In this document: positions 60,593-64,000 of the stretch, piece after piece | Position numbering within the stretch: the first letter of the stretch is position 1 | Layout of the letters: every line of letters starts with the position of its first letter | Assembly (NCBI RefSeq): GCF_002607735.1 | Contig: NZ_NBVR01000031.1 | Coordinates: forward strand, 124,001-188,000 | Reading direction: 5' to 3' | DNA length: 64,000 nt | Source: Proteus alimentorum | Lineage (GTDB): Bacteria; Pseudomonadota; Gammaproteobacteria; Enterobacterales; Enterobacteriaceae | The notes under the pieces: generated by a model | Database searches by the model: none | The model's input: only the letters and a program-made list of their open reading frames with translations | What the model was told of the DNA's origin: nothing | Program-made: the position numbers and the translations under genes

Positions 60593-61762
60593 ATGTATCA
60601 GAATAACTTTAATAAATTAATTTCTAGGCAAAATACCTATAGCGCAAAATGGTGTAATAGTAACGCCAATGTTATCCCATTATCTGTTGCAGATATGGAT
60701 ATTCCTGCGCCTGATTTTATTATTAATGCATTGACCCAATTTAATCTTAAAGGCATTTATGGCTATACCGACCTTAGCCATGATTGGAATAACGTTGCTG
60801 CAAATTGGTTTAAAACGCAATATCAGTGGGTTGTTGAGCCTGAATCTATTGTTTTTTGCCCTCGTATTATTCAAGCGGTTTCACTTTATATTCAGAACTT
60901 CACACAAGTGGGCGATAAAGTGACAACACTCTCTCCCGCTTATCATCCTATTAGCAATGCAGTCTGTGTTAATCAACGTGAACTATTAGAAAGCCCGTTG
61001 ATTTATCGTGACGGTTACTATGAAATTGATTTTGATGATTTGGAAAGTAAGTTTAAACAGTCTGTCTGCTTTATTTTACTCTCGCCACATAATCCAACAG
61101 GAACGGTATGGCAAAAAAGTGATTTATTAAAAATAGCGGAACTTGCACAAAAATATCAGGTTTTTATTATTTCTGATGATGTGCATGCAGATTTTGTTTT
61201 TGATGACGCAACTTATCACCCTATTTCATCAGTAAATACTTATGTAGAACAACACACCTTTATTTGTACTTCTCCCGCTAAAACATTCAATTTAGCGGGG
61301 CTTGAAGTTGCCAATATAGTCATTGCCAATCCTGAATATCGTGAAAAATTTAAGCAATGCTTAATTGCGGCGGGTATTCATAATCCTGGTTATTTTTCAG
61401 TGCCCGCTTTTTTACAAGCTTACACCTTACAAGGCCAACAATGGGTTGGTGAATTAAAAACGTACCTTGCTGATAATCGACGTTGGGTAAAAGAACAATG
61501 TAAACGTTACTTTCCTGATTGGGTTATTACACAAAGTCATGGCACCTACATGCTATGGGTCAACTACCAAAAAATGCAGTTATCTGAAGAACAACTAAAA
61601 CATTGGTTTGTTTCATTAGCTGAAGTGGAAATGAGTTGGGGGCGTGGTTTTGGTGCGGTTGGGGATGGTTTTTTCCGCATTAATATCGCGACACCTCGTT
61701 CAATATTAGAAACCGTTTTCACTCGGCTTATTCGTACCTTACCTCACGCCAGTTTGGAATAA
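60593..61762 (+). CDS. MalY/PatB-type aminotransferase (probable C-S lyase)
   Basis: A 389-residue fold-type I PLP enzyme of the MalY/PatB family. The Schiff-base lysine is K230 in CTSPAKTFNLAGLEVAN; VLSPHNPTG is present in the form LLSPHNPTGTVW. Relatives cleave cystathionine or other beta-C-S bonds. ATG at 60593 follows GAGGAG by seven bases; an upstream TTG at 60575 would overlap that site. It is six bases before nhaC and so probably in the same operon. Confidence 0.9.
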   Translation: MYQNNFNKLISRQNTYSAKWCNSNANVIPLSVADMDIPAPDFIINALTQFNLKGIYGYTDLSHDWNNVAANWFKTQYQWVVEPESIVFCPRIIQAVSLYIQNFTQVGDKVTTLSPAYHPISNAVCVNQRELLESPLIYRDGYYEIDFDDLESKFKQSVCFILLSPHNPTGTVWQKSDLLKIAELAQKYQVFIISDDVHADFVFDDATYHPISSVNTYVEQHTFICTSPAKTFNLAGLEVANIVIANPEYREKFKQCLIAAGIHNPGYFSVPAFLQAYTLQGQQWVGELKTYLADNRRWVKEQCKRYFPDWVITQSHGTYMLWVNYQKMQLSEEQLKHWFVSLAEVEMSWGRGFGAVGDGFFRINIATPRSILETVFTRLIRTLPHASLE

Positions 61763-61768
61763 ATTACA

Positions 61769-63244
61769 ATGAAAACGCAAACGATAAACACGCCGAGAAC
61801 ACCTACATTACTCGAATCACTCTTTCCAATATTCACCATGGTGGTGCTATTGGGTGGAGGCTACGCCGCTTTTGATTTACCACCAGAGCCTTTAATGGTG
61901 CTATCTACGGTTGTAGCTGCGCTATTAGTAAAACGATTAGGATATCGCTATGACGAGATCTTAACGGCAATCTCACAAAAAATTGCTAAAACCATGCCAG
62001 CATTGCTGATTTTAATCAGTGTGGGTCTGTTAATCGGCACATGGATGATTGGTGGCACCATTCCACTGATGATCTATTACGGTTTAAAAATGATCAGCCC
62101 AGAAATGCTTTATGTCACGGCATTATTGGTCACATCGTTAGTATCCGTCTGCACAGGCACTTCATGGGGTTCAGCAGGAACCATCGGTGTTGCCTTTATG
62201 GGCGTTGCCGTCGGTATGGATGCAAACCTTGCTGCAACCGCCGGTGCCGTAGTGGCGGGTGCCTACTTTGGTGACAAACTATCACCATTATCAGGTGATA
62301 CCAACCTTGCTGCTATGGCTGCAAGGATCGACCTCTATCAACATATTTGGCATTTACTTTACACCACACTGCCTTCGCTGATTTTAACCGCGATTGTGAT
62401 GACGGTTTATGGCATGAACGGTGATTTAGCTGGCCAAGGTGTGCCGGAAAAAGTGACATTAATTACAAATGGTCTTGAGAGTGTTTATAACTTCAATTTA
62501 ATCCTTCTCATTCCTGTATTAGTGATTTTATATGGTTCAGTAACGAAGAAACCCACTATCCCAGTGATGTTGGCCTCTGCTGCCATTGCGATGTTTAACG
62601 CTTATCTTATTCAAGGTTTTGGCTTACATGACATCGTAAAAAGTGCAGTTGATGGCTTTAATGTCTCGATGATCCAAGGGAAAGAAGTGCCGGAATTATT
62701 AGGTAACTTACTAAACCGTGGTGGCATGAACTCGATGATGAGCACCCTGCTTATCTGTTTCTGCGCCCTCTCTTTTGCTGGGACTTTATCGTTAAGTGGC
62801 GCATTAGAAGTGATTGTCCATGCATTGTTAAAAATGGTTCACTCAACCGGTTCAATGATCTTAGCCACAATTGCTTGTGGACTAACCATGATTGGTGTGA
62901 CCTGCAATGGACAAATCTCAATCCTTATTCCTATCGAAATGTTACGCGGTGCCTACATCGAACGAGGCTTACACCCTAAAAATCTTGCTCGTACCGTAGA
63001 AGACTCCGCCACTATCTTTGAACCCATTTTACCGTGGACAGCCGCAGGTGCTTATATGGCAGGTACATTAGGTGTTGCAACCTTAAGTTACTTACCTTGG
63101 GCTGTATTGTGCTGGAGTGGCATCTTCTTTGCCATGCTATGGGGGTTCACGGGCTTTGGTATTGCCAAATTAACACCAGAAGAGCAGGAAGAGATGACTG
63201 CTGAGCTTGAATCACATTCAGAATTACAACTTGATACTAAATAA
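61769..63244 (+). CDS. nhaC: NhaC-family Na+/H+ antiporter
   Basis: A 491-residue transporter with about twelve helices. Family marks include [41 protein letters not shown] and [20 protein letters not shown]. NhaC members exchange Na+ for H+, and some exchange malate and lactate or other organic ions. It lies between the PLP enzyme and xylA, with xylA starting ten bases later. A solute link to either neighbour cannot be settled from sequence. Confidence 0.88.
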   Translation: MKTQTINTPRTPTLLESLFPIFTMVVLLGGGYAAFDLPPEPLMVLSTVVAALLVKRLGYRYDEILTAISQKIAKTMPALLILISVGLLIGTWMIGGTIPLMIYYGLKMISPEMLYVTALLVTSLVSVCTGTSWGSAGTIGVAFMGVAVGMDANLAATAGAVVAGAYFGDKLSPLSGDTNLAAMAARIDLYQHIWHLLYTTLPSLILTAIVMTVYGMNGDLAGQGVPEKVTLITNGLESVYNFNLILLIPVLVILYGSVTKKPTIPVMLASAAIAMFNAYLIQGFGLHDIVKSAVDGFNVSMIQGKEVPELLGNLLNRGGMNSMMSTLLICFCALSFAGTLSLSGALEVIVHALLKMVHSTGSMILATIACGLTMIGVTCNGQISILIPIEMLRGAYIERGLHPKNLARTVEDSATIFEPILPWTAAGAYMAGTLGVATLSYLPWAVLCWSGIFFAMLWGFTGFGIAKLTPEEQEEMTAELESHSELQLDTK

Positions 63245-63254
63245 GGACGGTTCC

Positions 63255-64000
63255 ATGTCTTACTTTGATAAAATTGAACAAATTCAATATGAAGGCACAA
63301 CAAGCGATAATCCATTAGCCTTTCGTTACTATAATCCTGATGAGATTATTTTAGGTAAGAGAATGGAAGATCATCTAAGATTTGCCGCCTGTTATTGGCA
63401 TAATTTCTGTTGGAATGGTGCTGATATGTTTGGTATCGGTACTTTTGATAGACCGTGGCAAACATCGGGTGAAGCCTTAGAGCAAGCAAAACGCAAAGCT
63501 GATGTTGCCTTTGAATTCTTTCATAAGCTCAATGTTCCTTTCTACTGTTTTCATGATATCGATGTTATTTCTGAAGGCAATAACATCAATGAATATATCT
63601 CTAATATGGCGGCGATCACCGATGTATTAGCGAAAAAACAAGAAGAAACCAACGTTAAGTTATTATGGGGAACGGCAAACTGCTTCACTCATCCTCGTTA
63701 TGGTGCAGGTGCTGCAACTAACCCTGATCCAGACGTTTTTGCATGGGCCGCGACACAAGTTTGTGAAGCGATGAAAGCGACAAAAGCGCTGGGCGGCGAA
63801 AACTATGTATTATGGGGCGGACGTGAAGGCTATGAAACCCTATTAAATACAGATTTACGCCAAGAAAGAGAGCAAATTGGCCGTTTTATGCAGATGGTTG
63901 TTGAACACAAACATAAAATTGGTTTCCAAGGCACATTACTGATTGAACCCAAACCACAAGAGCCGACAAAACATCAGTATGACTATGATACTGCGACTGT
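63255..64000 (+). CDS. xylA: Xylose isomerase, 5' part (cut by window end)
   Basis: The first 248 codons of xylose isomerase; the gene runs off the window. The sequence matches E. coli Xyl[40 protein letters not shown], the active-site FHDIDV with its histidine and acid, [18 protein letters not shown] and [20 protein letters not shown]. It interconverts xylose and xylulose. GGA of the TAAGGACGG preceding the ATG acts as ribosome-binding site directly after nhaC, so translation is linked with the upstream genes. Confidence 0.96.
   Translation, partial: MSYFDKIEQIQYEGTTSDNPLAFRYYNPDEIILGKRMEDHLRFAACYWHNFCWNGADMFGIGTFDRPWQTSGEALEQAKRKADVAFEFFHKLNVPFYCFHDIDVISEGNNINEYISNMAAITDVLAKKQEETNVKLLWGTANCFTHPRYGAGAATNPDPDVFAWAATQVCEAMKATKALGGENYVLWGGREGYETLLNTDLRQEREQIGRFMQMVVEHKHKIGFQGTLLIEPKPQEPTKHQYDYDTAT

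Overview
The window is about 64 kb of chromosome from a low-G+C enteric bacterium of the Morganellaceae, most likely Proteus. The species cannot be fixed from this sequence. The grounds are that nearly every core protein reads as a close Escherichia coli homologue (TopA, CysB, AcnA, PyrF, Rnb, the Rsx set, FumC, Tus, Mlc, XylR), the base composition is AT-rich, and a complete start of a xylose locus is present. I see no rRNA, tRNA, insertion sequence, CRISPR array or intact prophage.

The main point is that this is the replication terminus. A tus gene (40217-41146, minus) has a Ter site directly upstream (41158-41180). A dif-like site for XerCD chromosome-dimer resolution, identical to E. coli dif over its last 24 bases, lies 15 kb further on (56306-56333). 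The Ter polarity predicted from its conserved G6 faces dif, as in E. coli.

Layout: 0.0-7.5 kb, rnm (yciV), yciO, rluB, a lineage-specific lipoprotein, btuR, yciK, sohB and yciN. 7.8-16 kb, topA, sodC, cysB, a single-cysteine protein that may be Evf-like, and acnA. 16.1-24.6 kb, an orphan MetQ-type lipoprotein, ribA, pgpB, lapA-lapB-pyrF-yciH, a small secreted protein, a remnant of kptA, and rnb. 24.7-32.2 kb, the electron-transport operon rsxABCDGE-nth, with eight long repeats in the RsxC tail, and ydgK. 32.3-38 kb, ydgJ, a YfeH-type transporter, add and ydgA. 38.4-50.4 kb, fumC, a possible Imm10 immunity gene, tus/Ter with a LexA-type palindrome, two small lineage-specific genes, ynfM/ynfL, mlc, bioD, ynfD, ynfB, ydfG, osmB and tehA.

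50.5-59.2 kb is an accessory zone around dif. It holds a possible colicin-E1-type immunity gene, a solitary dhaT, arsRBC, a G+C-rich roxA that looks imported, truncated genes (an ArsR-like C-terminal half abutting a LysR gene, and a large 5'-truncated gene), and a VF530-type DNA-binding protein. 59.2-64 kb is a xylose locus in which an aminotransferase/C-S lyase and an NhaC-type antiporter sit between divergent xylR and xylA.

Functionally the window combines terminus machinery (tus, Ter, dif), topology and RNA enzymes (topA, rnb, rluB, rnm), envelope control (lapAB, pgpB, osmB), TCA enzymes (acnA, fumC), redox and stress genes (rsx, sodC, nth) and peripheral cargo (arsenic, tellurite/TDT, 1,3-propanediol, xylose). 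No large undescribed system is evident. The most unusual signals are the SOS-type palindrome next to tus/Ter, the decayed gene borders around dif, the orphan immunity-like genes and the interrupted xyl locus.
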